Of a stretch of 64,000 nt of DNA, positions 25,065 to 34,216 are shown piece after piece (position 1 is the first letter of the stretch; each line of letters begins with the position of its first letter). The stretch is from contig CAVXCV010000002.1 in the NCBI GenBank assembly GCA_963760405.1, positions 124,001-188,000 on the forward strand. Direction: 5' to 3'. The notes beneath the pieces were generated by a model. That model worked only from the letters and a program-made list of their open reading frames with translations. It did not search any database and was not told where the DNA came from. A program made the position numbers and the translations under genes. The DNA is from RYN-230 sp963760405 (GTDB lineage Bacteria; Actinomycetota; Actinomycetes; Streptosporangiales; Streptosporangiaceae).

Positions 25065-25577
25065 CTATCTACCTCCACGAGATTTCCTCAATGCCCGGCA
25101 GGTGCCAGGGCAGTGCCCGGCAGGTGCCGGGGCGCGACCCGCTGGAGCGCGGACGGTTGGCCGGTCCCCGGCGTGGAGACACGGAATCGGGACAGCGGCA
25201 GGACCCCAGGAGGCAGGTGGCACCGTGGACCGCGGCACCCAAGGACTCCCAGATGATGAGGACACGCAGCGACCCCTGGCTCGCACTCGCGGCACCGCCT
25301 GTCCTCGAATCCTGTCACTGGCCGAGGCTGGGCGTCCGCAGAGCTCCGGTGCTCAGCCACGTACGGGCGCCCCGACGGCGCACCATGCCCCCCAGGTTGT
25401 GTGCGCTCTCAAAATCACTGGGTTGATGATCGAAGCGACGCGCCCCTTGTGGAGCCTTAAGCTAAAACACACAGACTCGATCGTCAACGAACAAGATATA
25501 AAGATCCGATTCCGGCGTTATCACAGGTTGGCCGCGCGGACTTGCCGGCCCGGCCCGGGGGTTAGAAAGGTCGACGG
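25065..25577. other. Divergent regulatory region between sugar transporter 2 and the DeoR-type regulator
   Basis: 513 bases without a convincing gene. The half nearest the regulator (25420-25540) is markedly AT-richer, with runs such as TTAAGCTAAAACAC and AAGATATAAAG, and holds repeated GATCG-type motifs; this is where I would place promoters and operator. The half nearest the transporter has two copies of TGCCCGGCAGGTGCC (near 25091 and 25112). ORFs crossing the region look like frame shadows. Confidence 0.5.
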
Positions 25578-26404
25578 ATGCTCGCCAGACACCGGCAATC
25601 CCTGATCCTGGAGGACATCCGCCAGGCGGGCAGTGCCCGGGTCAGTGATCTCACCCAGCGCCTGGGCGTGTCGGACATGACCATCCGCCGTGACCTGGAG
25701 GCGCTCGCCCGGGCCGGGCTGATCGAGAAGGTGCACGGCGGCGCCGTCCTGCCCGGGGCGCCGAGCAGCCACGAGCCTGGCTTCGAGGCCAAGTCCGTGC
25801 TGGAGAAGCCGCAGAAGGAAGCCATTGCCCGGGCGGCCGCGGCCCTCGTGGTGCCGGGCACCGCGATCGCCCTGTCCGCGGGCACCACCACCTTTGCCCT
25901 GGCCCAGCTGCTGCTCGATGTCCCTGGCCTGACCATCGTGACCAATTCGGTCCGGGTGGCGGGCATCTTCGGCACCGGCCGGCCCGCCGGGCGCCGGCCA
26001 GCACCGCCCAGGTCGTGCTGACCGGCGGGGTGCGCACGCCTTCGGATGCGCTGGTCGGCCCGATCGCCGACACCGCGATCCGGTCGCTGCACGTCGACCT
26101 GCTCTTCCTCGGCTGCCACGGGGTGGACCCGGTGGCCGGCCTGACCTCACCGAACCTCGCCGAAGGCGAGACCAACCGGGCCTTCGTGCATGCGGCGCGG
26201 CGGGTCACCGTGGTGGCCGACCACACCAAGTGGGGCATTGTCGGCCTAAGCTCGTTCGCCGACCTGGAGGAGGTGGACACGCTGGTCACCGACGGCCAGC
26301 TGCACAACGAGGCGCGGGCCCTGCTGGCGGAGCGGGTCGGCGAGCTCATCCTGGCGGACGGGGACGCCATCGGCCAGCCCGCGGGCAGCGCGGCCGGACG
26401 CTGA
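25578..26404 (+). pseudogene. DeoR/GlpR-family transcriptional regulator, frameshifted
   Basis: Sugar-responsive repressor, probably of the divergent transporter. The first frame encodes the DeoR HTH (RHRQSLILEDIRQAGSARVS, LGVSDMTIRRDLEALARAGL, EKVHGGAV) and the start of the sugar-phosphate sensor domain, ending LTIVTNSVRVAGIF. It then runs out of frame and stops at 26021. The second frame resumes from about 25992 with STAQVVLTGGVRTPSDALVGP and continues to a normal DeoR C-terminus (LFLGCHGVDP, GETNRAFVHAARRVTVVADHTKWG). Restoring one G in the GGG run near 25989 gives a continuous protein of about 275 residues. Everything else is intact, so this is either a very recent mutation or a sequence error. 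Confidence 0.85.
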
Positions 26405-27403
26405 TCAGCCCGGCGGCAGGGCACCGAAGCGGCGCAGCAGCCCGGTCCTGATGCCGGGCCGGGACCCGAATACGAGCAGGAACAGGGCTTCCCGGGCCAG
26501 CCGCTGCGGATGCTCCCCGTGGAGGATCGAGCGGCTGCCCGCGTGGGCCATGAGCGCCGCGGCGGCGCGCAGCGCGAACTCCGACGCGGCGGCCCGGGCG
26601 TCCGGCATGGCCTCGGGCTCCGCTTCATCGAGCTGCATCCGGCAGGCGGCGAGCTCGTCATCGAGCGGGCCCGGCCCGATCAGCTGGCAGCAGCGCCGCG
26701 CGACACCGAGCGCCAGCGAGCCGTTGAGCCGGAGCCCGGAGATGGCGGCTGCAGCCGGGTCGAACGGCGCCACCTCGAGCAGCCGGCCGGACGGCACCAG
26801 CACGTCCGCGAAGTCGAGCTGAACCGTGCCGCTCGCGTGCACCGCAGCCAGCTGCTGCCGGGTGACCGCCAGGCCTGGCTGGGCGGCGGCATCCAGGAGC
26901 AGGGTGACGATCGTGTCCCCGGGGCCGCGGGCCGCGACCAGCAGCACATTGGTCAGGCCCCAGCCGGTCACCCACGGCGCCGTGCCGCTGAGCAGCCAGC
27001 CGTCCGCCACCTCCCGGGCAGACAGCCGGGGCGGCCCCGGCAGCAGCCCAGCCAGGGCCAGGCTGCCGCGCAGCTCGCCGCGGCAGGCTGGCCCGAGCCA
27101 GGCCCGCAACGGCGCAGGTGCGGCGTCCGCGGCCAGCGACTGGACCAGCCGGAGGTGCTGGACCCAGACGAACGTGGTGGCCAGGCAGCCGCCAGCGAGC
27201 TCCTCCGCGACCGTGCACACGGTCCCCGGGTCCAGGCCCAGGCCGCCCGCTGCGGGCGGCCCGGGGGCGCCGTACAGCCCGGCCGCGGCCAGCGCGTCCA
27301 GCTGCCCGGGCGGCAGCAGGTCCGCCTCGTCGATCTGCCTCGCCGCGGGGAACAGCACCGAATCCGCCAGCTGGCGGGCGACCGCGAGGATGCCTCCGGT
27401 CAT
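26405..27403 (-). CDS. Acyl-CoA dehydrogenase-family flavoprotein (short)
   Basis: 332-residue protein with the acyl-CoA dehydrogenase fold. An N-terminal helical part (QLDALAAAGLYGAPGPPAAGGLGL) contains the usual GG-GL pattern. The middle beta-domain shows WLLSGTAPWVTGWGLTNVLLV and VQLDFADVLVPSGRLLEV. The C-terminal helical domain is short and I cannot identify a catalytic Glu, so activity is uncertain. The substrate is unknown. Its TGA stop directly abuts the DeoR regulator's stop, forming TGATCA with no spacer. It lies 21 bases downstream of ispG on the same strand and may be co-transcribed with it. Confidence 0.75.
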   Translation of the reverse strand: MTGGILAVARQLADSVLFPAARQIDEADLLPPGQLDALAAAGLYGAPGPPAAGGLGLDPGTVCTVAEELAGGCLATTFVWVQHLRLVQSLAADAAPAPLRAWLGPACRGELRGSLALAGLLPGPPRLSAREVADGWLLSGTAPWVTGWGLTNVLLVAARGPGDTIVTLLLDAAAQPGLAVTRQQLAAVHASGTVQLDFADVLVPSGRLLEVAPFDPAAAAISGLRLNGSLALGVARRCCQLIGPGPLDDELAACRMQLDEAEPEAMPDARAAASEFALRAAAALMAHAGSRSILHGEHPQRLAREALFLLVFGSRPGIRTGLLRRFGALPPG

Positions 27404-27424
27404 CGGCGCCGCGGCTCGGCCCGC

Positions 27425-28588
27425 CTAGCCGACGGTGACCTCGGGGCCAGCAGAGCCGGCCGGGCCGTCCATGGACTCGGCGAGCTTCATGGCTTCCTCG
27501 ATCAGGGTTTCCACGATCTGCGATTCCGGCACGGTCTTGATGACCTCGCCCTTGACGAAGATCTGCCCCTTGCCGTTGCCGGAGGCCACGCCCAGGTCCG
27601 CCTCGCGGGCCTCGCCGGGGCCGTTGACGACGCAGCCCATCACGGCCACCCGCAGTGGCACCTCCAGGCCTTCCAGCCCCGCGGTGACCTGGTCGGCGAG
27701 GGTGTAGACATCCACCTGGGCCCGGCCGCAGGACGGGCAGGACACGATCTCCAGGCCCCGGTCGCGCAGGCCGAGCGACTCCAGGATCGCCGTGCCCACC
27801 TTGACCTCCTCGACCGGGGGCGCGGACAGCGAGACCCGGATGGTGTCCCCGATCCCCTCCGCGAGCAGCGCGCCGAAGGCCGCCGCGGACTTGACCGTGC
27901 CTTGGAAGGCGGGCCCGGCCTCGGTCACGCCGAGGTGCAGCGGGTAGTCACAGGCCTGCGCGAGCTGCCGGTACGCCGCGATCATCACGACCGGGTCGTG
28001 GTGCTTCACCGAGATCTTGATGTCGGTGAAGCCGTGCTCCTCGAACAGTGAGCACTCCCACAGCGCCGATTCGACCAGCGCGGCGGCCGTGGCCCGGCCG
28101 TACTTGGCGAGCAGCCGCTTGTCCAGCGAGCCCGCATTGACGCCAATCCGGATCGGGGTCCTGGCAGCCGACGCGGCCCGGGCGATCTCCGCCACCTTGT
28201 CGTCGAAGGCCTTGATGTTGCCCGGGTTGACGCGCACCGCGCCGCAGCCCGCATCGATCGCCGCGAACACGTACTTGGGCTGGAAGTGGATGTCGGCGAT
28301 CACCGGGATCTGCGACTTGCGGGCGATCTCCGGCAGCGCCTCGGCGTCATCCTGGGAGGGCACCGCCACCCGGACGATCTGGCAGCCCGCGGCCGTAAGT
28401 TCCGCGATCTGCTGCAGGGTGGCGTTGACGTCCGCGGTCACCGTGGTGGTCATCGACTGCACGGATACCGGGGCCCCGCCGCCGACAGGGACCGCGTGCT
28501 TCCCCTTGCCGACCATTATCTGGCGGGACTTCCGCCGCGGGGCCAGGGGCTCGACCGCGGGCTGGGGCATGCCTAGATCAACTGACAT
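27425..28588 (-). CDS. ispG: 4-hydroxy-3-methylbut-2-enyl diphosphate synthase (flavodoxin), IspG/GcpE
   Basis: Penultimate enzyme of the MEP isoprenoid pathway, a [4Fe-4S] protein converting MEcPP to HMBPP. The N-terminal TIM-barrel has SVQSMTTTVTADVNATLQQI, VPSQDDAEALPEI and IADIHFQPKYVFAAIDAG. The C-terminal ferredoxin-like domain has the cluster cysteines in VSCPSCGRAQVDV and VMGCVVNGPGEAREAD. At 387 residues the length matches the family. It follows dxr and rseP in the conserved actinobacterial order, separated from rseP by 186 bases with a hairpin. Confidence 0.96.
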   Translation of the reverse strand: MSVDLGMPQPAVEPLAPRRKSRQIMVGKGKHAVPVGGGAPVSVQSMTTTVTADVNATLQQIAELTAAGCQIVRVAVPSQDDAEALPEIARKSQIPVIADIHFQPKYVFAAIDAGCGAVRVNPGNIKAFDDKVAEIARAASAARTPIRIGVNAGSLDKRLLAKYGRATAAALVESALWECSLFEEHGFTDIKISVKHHDPVVMIAAYRQLAQACDYPLHLGVTEAGPAFQGTVKSAAAFGALLAEGIGDTIRVSLSAPPVEEVKVGTAILESLGLRDRGLEIVSCPSCGRAQVDVYTLADQVTAGLEGLEVPLRVAVMGCVVNGPGEAREADLGVASGNGKGQIFVKGEVIKTVPESQIVETLIEEAMKLAESMDGPAGSAGPEVTVG

Positions 28589-28668
28589 TAGCGTTCTCGC
28601 CTCACTGTGTTGTCTTGACAGCTCGCATTATTCAGATACCTGCGATCGTCCCATCCGCGCCACCCGCA

Positions 28669-28705
28669 CCGGCAGCCCGGGCGGCAAACCCGGGCTCACT
28701 GCCGG
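28669..28705 (-). terminator. Hairpin between rseP and ispG
   Basis: Nested inverted repeat: outer arms CCGGCAG / CTGCCGG and inner arms AGCCCGGG / CCCGGGCT with a seven-base loop, between the rseP stop and the ispG start. It could terminate or attenuate the dxr-rseP transcript, letting ispG be driven separately. Confidence 0.6.
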
Positions 28706-28774
28706 TCCTGCATTACGTTCCGTGTGCTGCGCAAAGGCCTGGCGTTCTGTCGAAGGCTCAGTCGTGTCAGGGGC

Positions 28775-29959
28775 TCACTGGGCTATGTGGACCGGGTTGA
28801 CCAGGTCCGCCATGATCAGCAGCAGGCCAAAACCGACCAGCAGGGCGAACACCCCGACGCTGACCGGGAGCAGCTTGCGCATGTCCACCAGGCCCGGGTC
28901 AGGCCGGCCGCGCAGCCGGGCCAGCCACGACCGGATGCTCTCGTAGATCACCACGGCCAGGTGCCCGCCATCCAGCGGGAGCAGCGGGAGAAGGTTGAAC
29001 AGCCCGACGAATATGTTCAGCGAGATGATGATGAACAGCACCACCGAGACCTTGGTCTGCCAGCCGACCTTGGCCGCGAACGCCTCGCCGGTGTACTCCC
29101 CCGCGCCCACGACGCTGGTGACGTTTCCCCCGGCGGTGCTGCCCCGGTTCTTGGCGAAGAGTTCCGGGATGGCCTTGGGGATGCCGCCCAGGGCCTGCAC
29201 CGAGCCGGCCACCACCTGCCCGAACTCGGTACCGCCGTAGCGGACCGCACTGACCGGGCTCACCGTCTGGTACAGCACGGCAGGGGATATACCGAGGTAG
29301 GCGCCCTTCCTGCCCTGGATGGCGGCCATCGCGGGATGCAGGGTCAGCCGCTTGCCGTCGCGGATCACCACCACCGGGACTGGCTGGCCCGCTGGCTGCG
29401 CGCGGATCGCGCGGCCAAGCTGATTCCAGCTGGACACCGCCTGGCCGCCGATCGAGACGACCTTGTCCCCGGCCCGGAGCCCGTATCTGACCGCCGGGGA
29501 CGCTGGGTCGCTCTTGGTACAGGTGACCGCGGTCGTGCTCTTCGGCACGCAGGGGTCGATGAGGCCGATGGTGGAGGAGTTCGTGTTCGCCAGCCCGATC
29601 CCGGCCGCCAGGATGAACAGCAGCACGAAGGCCAGCGCGAAGTGCATGAACGAGCCCGCGCCCAGCACGATCATCCGCTGCCAGCCGGGCTGCCTGCGGA
29701 ACGACCGCGGCTCGTCCTCGGGCTCCACGTCATCGAGCGCGGTCATCCCGACGATCTTGACGAAGCCGCCGGCCGGCAGGGCCTTGATCCCGTACTCGGT
29801 CTCGCCCTTGGTGCGGGACCAGAGGGTTTGCCCGAAGCCCACGAAGAACTGGGTCACCTTCATGCCGAACCTCTTCGCGGTCGCGAAGTGCCCGGCCTCG
29901 TGCAGCATGATCGAGAAGAGCAGCGCGAAAATGAAGATAACCCAGCCGAGCACGGTCAT
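28775..29959 (-). CDS. rseP: Site-2 intramembrane metalloprotease (M50, RseP/Rip1-like)
   Basis: Polytopic zinc protease that cleaves membrane anti-sigma factors within the bilayer. The first transmembrane segment carries the zinc motif HEAGH (FSIMLHEAGHFATAKRFG). A PDZ domain occupies roughly 140-230 (YGLRAGDKVVSIGGQAV). The second active-site motif is LFNLLPLLPLDGGH in the third hydrophobic segment, with a final membrane span near the C-terminus. Length (394 aa) matches mycobacterial Rip1. The ATG overlaps the dxr stop (ATGA), so the two are co-translated. Confidence 0.93.
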   Translation of the reverse strand: MTVLGWVIFIFALLFSIMLHEAGHFATAKRFGMKVTQFFVGFGQTLWSRTKGETEYGIKALPAGGFVKIVGMTALDDVEPEDEPRSFRRQPGWQRMIVLGAGSFMHFALAFVLLFILAAGIGLANTNSSTIGLIDPCVPKSTTAVTCTKSDPASPAVRYGLRAGDKVVSIGGQAVSSWNQLGRAIRAQPAGQPVPVVVIRDGKRLTLHPAMAAIQGRKGAYLGISPAVLYQTVSPVSAVRYGGTEFGQVVAGSVQALGGIPKAIPELFAKNRGSTAGGNVTSVVGAGEYTGEAFAAKVGWQTKVSVVLFIIISLNIFVGLFNLLPLLPLDGGHLAVVIYESIRSWLARLRGRPDPGLVDMRKLLPVSVGVFALLVGFGLLLIMADLVNPVHIAQ

Positions 29960-31227
29960 CCGGCCGACTCTCCCTCCCAGCGCGCTCCGCTTCCGGCAGC
30001 GCGCGTGCTGTCCCGTCCGGCGCCGGTCAGCTCCAGCGCCCGGGCCCTGGCCCAGTGATCCGCGGCGAGCACCTCGTCCAGCGTCATCGCGTCCCGGGCC
30101 GTGCTCTTATGCTCAGAGACTACCGTCGCCACAGTGTCAACGATTCGCGGGAACGCCAGACGGCCGGCCCGGAATGCCTCCACGCAGACCTCGTTGGCCG
30201 CGTTGTAGACAGCCGGGGCGGTCCCCCCGGTGCTGCCTGCCTCGCGGGCCAGCCGCACTGCCGGGAAGGCCTCGTCATCCAGGGGCTGGAAGGACCAGGT
30301 GTGCGCCTGGGTCCAGTCGATGGCCGGGCCCGCGTCCGGGACCCGGTCCGGCCAGGCCAGGCCCAGCGCGATCGGGATCCGCATGTCCGGCGGGCTGGCC
30401 TGGGCGATGGTGGCGCCGTCGGTGAACTCCACCATGGAGTGGATCACCGACTGCGGGTGGACCACCACCTCGATCCGGTCGAAGCCGATGCCGAACAGCA
30501 GGTGCGCCTCGATGACCTCCAGCCCCTTGTTGACCAGCGTGGCCGAGTTGATGGTGACCACCGGGCCCATGTCCCAGTTGGGGTGGGCGAGCGCCTGCGC
30601 GGGCGTCACGTCAGCCAGCTCGGCCAGGCCGCGGCCCAGGAAGGGGCCGCCGCTGGCGGTCAGCACGAGCTTGGCGACCTCCCCGGCGCTGCCGCCGCGC
30701 AGGCACTGGGCGATGGCGGAGTGTTCCGAATCGACCGGCACGATCTGGCCCGGTGCTGCCTTCGCGGCGACCAGCGGGCCACCAATGATCAACGATTCCT
30801 TGTTGGCCAGCGCGAGCGTCCGGCCGGCCTCCAGGGCGGCCAGGGTCGCGGTCAGGCCGACCGCCCCGGTCACCCCGTTGAGCACCACGTCGCACGGCCA
30901 GGCGGCCGCCTCGGCGACCGCGGCCGGGCCGGCCAGCAGCTTCGGCAGCGGCCGGGCCGACCCAGCCTGGGCCGCCGCGGCCCGCAGCGCCTCCTGCACC
31001 TGCGCGGCCCGGTCCTCCCGGGCCACGGCGACCACCTCGGCGCCGAACTCGATGGCCTGGGCGGCCAGCAGGCCCGGCTGCCCGCCCCCGGCCGCCAGCC
31101 CGGCCAGCCGGAACTTCCCCGGGTTGCGCCGGATGATGTCCGCGGCCTGGGTGCCGATGGACCCGGTCGAGCCGAGCAGGACGATGTCGCGGGCCGGGCC
31201 ACCGGGCCCGGGCTGGGCAGCTTCCAT
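29956..31227 (-). CDS. dxr: 1-deoxy-D-xylulose 5-phosphate reductoisomerase
   Basis: First committed enzyme of the MEP pathway, NADPH- and Mg-dependent. NADPH-binding motif IVLLGSTGSIGTQ is at the N-terminus, then ALANKESLIIGG, metal/substrate-binding VDSEHSAIAQCL, LTASGGPFLG, HPNWDMGPVVTINSATLVNKG, VVHPQSVIHSMVEFTDG and YNAANEVCVEAF. The ATG at 31227 gives 423 residues; ATG 31245 is equally possible, while the open frame to 31338 adds a low-complexity Arg/Pro/Ala stretch that is unlikely to be translated. It heads dxr-rseP. Confidence 0.94.
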   Translation of the reverse strand: MEAAQPGPGGPARDIVLLGSTGSIGTQAADIIRRNPGKFRLAGLAAGGGQPGLLAAQAIEFGAEVVAVAREDRAAQVQEALRAAAAQAGSARPLPKLLAGPAAVAEAAAWPCDVVLNGVTGAVGLTATLAALEAGRTLALANKESLIIGGPLVAAKAAPGQIVPVDSEHSAIAQCLRGGSAGEVAKLVLTASGGPFLGRGLAELADVTPAQALAHPNWDMGPVVTINSATLVNKGLEVIEAHLLFGIGFDRIEVVVHPQSVIHSMVEFTDGATIAQASPPDMRIPIALGLAWPDRVPDAGPAIDWTQAHTWSFQPLDDEAFPAVRLAREAGSTGGTAPAVYNAANEVCVEAFRAGRLAFPRIVDTVATVVSEHKSTARDAMTLDEVLAADHWARARALELTGAGRDSTRAAGSGARWEGESAG

Positions 31228-31473
31228 GCCGCCATTGTCGTGCATCCAGCCGGCCAGGCGTGCGGCCCCCGGCGCGGCGGGTGAGGCCGGCGCGTGCGGC
31301 CGCCGGTACGGCGGCGCGGCAGGCCGCCGGTACGGCAATGCGGCGGCTGGCGGTGCGGCGGGCGGCGGTGCGGCGGGCCGGGCGGGTTGAAGGGTGCGGG
31401 CCCCGCGTACCCCGGCGGGCGCGTACCGTGAGCAACGGCATAATCCTGGATCACTATCTCCCGGGGGACGGGG

Positions 31474-32844
31474 ATGACGGCCATCACTACCTCAGCGCCT
31501 GGCCTGGAGGGCTGGCGCAGCCGGCCCGCCGCGCACCAGCCGGGCTGGCCCGACCAGGCTGCGCTGGACGCGGTCATCGCGGAGCTGGCCGGGCTGCCGC
31601 CGCTGGTCTTCGCGGGCGAATGCGACCTGCTCCGGGAGCGGCTGGCCGCGGTGGCCCGCGGCGAGGCGTTCGTGCTGCAGGGCGGCGACTGCGCTGAGAC
31701 GTTCGCGGGCGCGACCGCGAACGCGGTCCGCGCCAAGCTCCAGGTACTGCTCCAGATGGCGGTCGTGCTGACCTACGGGGCGAGCGTCCCGATCGTGAAG
31801 ATAGGCCGGCTGGCCGGCCAGTTCGCCAAGCCGCGCTCGCGGCCCACCGAGACCCGCGGCAGCGCCGATGGCGGCACTATGGAACTGCCCGCCTACCTCG
31901 GTGACGCCGTCAACGACCTCGAATTCACCACGCAGGCCCGGACCCCGGACCCAGGCCGGCTGCTCCGCGCCTACCATTGCGCCGCGGTCACCCTGAACCT
32001 GTGCCGGGCCTTCACCACCGGCGGCTACGCCGACCTGCACCAGGTGCACGCGTGGACCCAGGACTTTGTCCGGGAGAGCCCGTTCGGCCAGCGGTATGAC
32101 CGGCTGGCCGGGGACATCGACCAGGCGCTGGCCTTCATGCGCGCCTGCGGCGCCGACCCGCGCGAGCTGCGCACGGTGGAGCTGTATGCCAGCCACGAGG
32201 CCCTGCTGCTGCCGTACGAGCAGGCCCTGACGAGGATCGACTCCCGGACAGGGCTGCCCTATGACGCCTCGGCGCACTTCCTGTGGATCGGCGAGCGCAC
32301 CCGGGCGCTGGACGGCGCGCACGTGGAGTTCGCCACCGGGATCCGGAACCCGATCGGCCTGAAGGTAGGCCCGAGCGCCGCCCCGGCTGAGGTGGCCGCG
32401 CTGGTCCGCAAGCTGAGCCCGGCGGGTGAGCCGGGGCGGCTGACCCTGATCACCCGGCTCGGCGCCGGCCAGGTCCGCACCCTGCTGCCGCCGCTGGTCC
32501 GCGCGGTCAGCGCTGAGGGGATCCCGGTCGCCTGGGTGTGCGACCCGATGCACGGCAACACGTTCGAGGCGCCGAGCGGGCACAAGACCCGCCGGTTCGA
32601 GGACGTGCTCGGCGAGGTGCAGGGCTTCTTTGACGTGCACCGCGCTCTCGGCACCCACCCGGGCGGTATCCACATCGAGTTCACCGGGGACAACGTCACC
32701 GAGTGTGTCGGCGGCAGCCACCACATCGCCGCCGCCGACCTGCACCAGCGTTACGAGACCGCGTGCGACCCGCGGCTCAACCGCAGCCAGGCGCTGGAGC
32801 TGGCGTTCACCGTCGCCGACAGTTACCGCCAGCCCGCTCGCTAG
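31474..32844 (+). CDS. aroG: 3-deoxy-7-phosphoheptulonate synthase, class II (DAHP synthase)
   Basis: First enzyme of the shikimate pathway, condensing PEP and erythrose 4-phosphate. It is the plant-like type II form: PPLVFAGECDLLRERLAAVA, FVLQGGDCAETF, MAVVLTYGASVPIVKIGRLAGQ, the KPRS/RPTETR phosphate region, ASHEALLLPYEQALTR, HFLWIGERTR, GLKVGPS, WVCDPMHGNTF and GGIHIEFTGDNVTEC. At 456 residues it matches mycobacterial AroG. The ATG has GGGGGA upstream. It is divergent from dxr; no other shikimate gene is adjacent. Confidence 0.95.
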   Translation: MTAITTSAPGLEGWRSRPAAHQPGWPDQAALDAVIAELAGLPPLVFAGECDLLRERLAAVARGEAFVLQGGDCAETFAGATANAVRAKLQVLLQMAVVLTYGASVPIVKIGRLAGQFAKPRSRPTETRGSADGGTMELPAYLGDAVNDLEFTTQARTPDPGRLLRAYHCAAVTLNLCRAFTTGGYADLHQVHAWTQDFVRESPFGQRYDRLAGDIDQALAFMRACGADPRELRTVELYASHEALLLPYEQALTRIDSRTGLPYDASAHFLWIGERTRALDGAHVEFATGIRNPIGLKVGPSAAPAEVAALVRKLSPAGEPGRLTLITRLGAGQVRTLLPPLVRAVSAEGIPVAWVCDPMHGNTFEAPSGHKTRRFEDVLGEVQGFFDVHRALGTHPGGIHIEFTGDNVTECVGGSHHIAAADLHQRYETACDPRLNRSQALELAFTVADSYRQPAR

Positions 32845-32915
32845 CCGTCGCCGCGCTAGCCGTCGCCCGTCGGCCCCGCCCCGGCCGCCTCAGCCAGTTC
32901 CCCCGGGCTGGCGCG

Positions 32916-34208
32916 TCAGCTGGCCTCGCTGGCCTGCTTCTGCGGCTCCCAGTCCGGCCGCAGCGGCATGCTCGCCTGGTGACCGGCCCCGAGCTTGACG
33001 CCCAGGATCTGGTGCAGCTGGACCACGTTCCGCTCGAAGCCGACCCGTGAGCCTGCCATGTAGACCCGCCACACCCGGGCCCGGCCCGGTCCCACCTCGG
33101 CCACGGCCTCATCCCAGTGCGCGTCCAGGTTGGCGCCCCAGCCGGCCAGCGTGAGCGCGTAGTGCTCGCGCAGGTTTTCCTCATGCCTGATCTCGAACCC
33201 GTGATCGTTCATGACCGAGGCCAGGTAGCCGGGCCCCTCCAGCTCGCCGTCCGGGAACACGTAGCGGTTGATGAAGCCGCCGACCACGCGGGCCGGCCCC
33301 TGGTTGTCCGGCCGGGTGATGCAGTGGTTGAGCAGGCGCCCCTCCGGGCGGAGCTTTGCGTTGAGGAAAGAGAAGTAACCGGGCAGCTGGCCCTTGCCGA
33401 TGTGCTCGGTCAGCCCGATGGAGCTGATCGCGTCGAATTCACCCTCGGGCACGTCGCGGTAGTCAAGGTGGCGCACCTCGGCCAGCCCGGACAGTCCCTG
33501 GTCGGCAATGGCCTGCTGCGCCCAGGCGGCCTGCTGCGCGGACAGGGTGACCCCGATGGCCTTCACCCCGTACTCCCGCGCGGCGTGCCGCACCATGCCG
33601 CCCCAGCCGCAGCCCACGTCGAGCAGCCGCATTCCCGGCTGCAGGCCCAGCTTCCTGGCCACCAGATCGTGCTTGTACCATTGCGCCTCCTCCAGCGAGG
33701 CGTCCGGCCGCGGGTAGCAGGCACAGGTGTAGGCCATGGACGGCCCGAGCACCCACTCATAGAAGGTGTTCGACACGTCGTAGTGGTGCGATATCGCGCT
33801 GGCGTCGCGCTGCTTGGAGTGCCGCCGCCCGGCCACCCAGCGCCGGTTCACCCGGACCTCCTCCGGCGGCGGGGGCACCCGGGGCAGCAGCCTGCTCACC
33901 CCGCCGAGCTGCTGCAGCAGGCGGGCCCGCTCGCCCAGGCTGAGCGGCCCCTGCTGGGCCTGGGTCATCCGGGCCAGCGCGGTGTACATGTCCCCCTCGA
34001 CGTCCAGGTGCCCAGCCACGTACGCTCGGGCCAGCCCGAGCGTGCCGGGCGCCTGGGCCAGGTAGGACACGGCCACCGGCGAGCGCACCGTGATCCGCAC
34101 CGGGGCACCCTCGGTGCCTGAGTGACTGCCGTCGTAGGCCCGGAACTCCACCGGGGCGTCGGGGCCTGCCACCTTCTCGAACACATCAGCCAGCGCCATG
34201 TCCGTCAT
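32916..34208 (-). CDS. Cyclopropane-fatty-acyl-phospholipid synthase-like methyltransferase (TmsB/BfaB-like)
   Basis: SAM-dependent methyltransferase acting on unsaturated acyl chains of phospholipids. The C-terminal CFA-synthase domain has HHYDVSNTFYEWVLGPSMAYTCACY, the SAM site LLDVGCGWGGMVRHAA, and IGLTEHIGKGQLPGYF; the N-terminal 130 residues are the lipid-binding domain. It follows an FAD-linked oxidoreductase gene of the TmsA type. That pair in mycobacteria and relatives makes 10-methyl-branched fatty acids such as tuberculostearate: the methyltransferase forms a 10-methylene chain and the flavoprotein reduces it. ATG 34208 is used; ATG 34199 has better-spaced GAAGGG. A plain CFA synthase role is the alternative. 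Confidence 0.85.
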   Translation of the reverse strand: MTDMALADVFEKVAGPDAPVEFRAYDGSHSGTEGAPVRITVRSPVAVSYLAQAPGTLGLARAYVAGHLDVEGDMYTALARMTQAQQGPLSLGERARLLQQLGGVSRLLPRVPPPPEEVRVNRRWVAGRRHSKQRDASAISHHYDVSNTFYEWVLGPSMAYTCACYPRPDASLEEAQWYKHDLVARKLGLQPGMRLLDVGCGWGGMVRHAAREYGVKAIGVTLSAQQAAWAQQAIADQGLSGLAEVRHLDYRDVPEGEFDAISSIGLTEHIGKGQLPGYFSFLNAKLRPEGRLLNHCITRPDNQGPARVVGGFINRYVFPDGELEGPGYLASVMNDHGFEIRHEENLREHYALTLAGWGANLDAHWDEAVAEVGPGRARVWRVYMAGSRVGFERNVVQLHQILGVKLGAGHQASMPLRPDWEPQKQASEAS

Positions 34209-34216
34209 CCCTTCGA

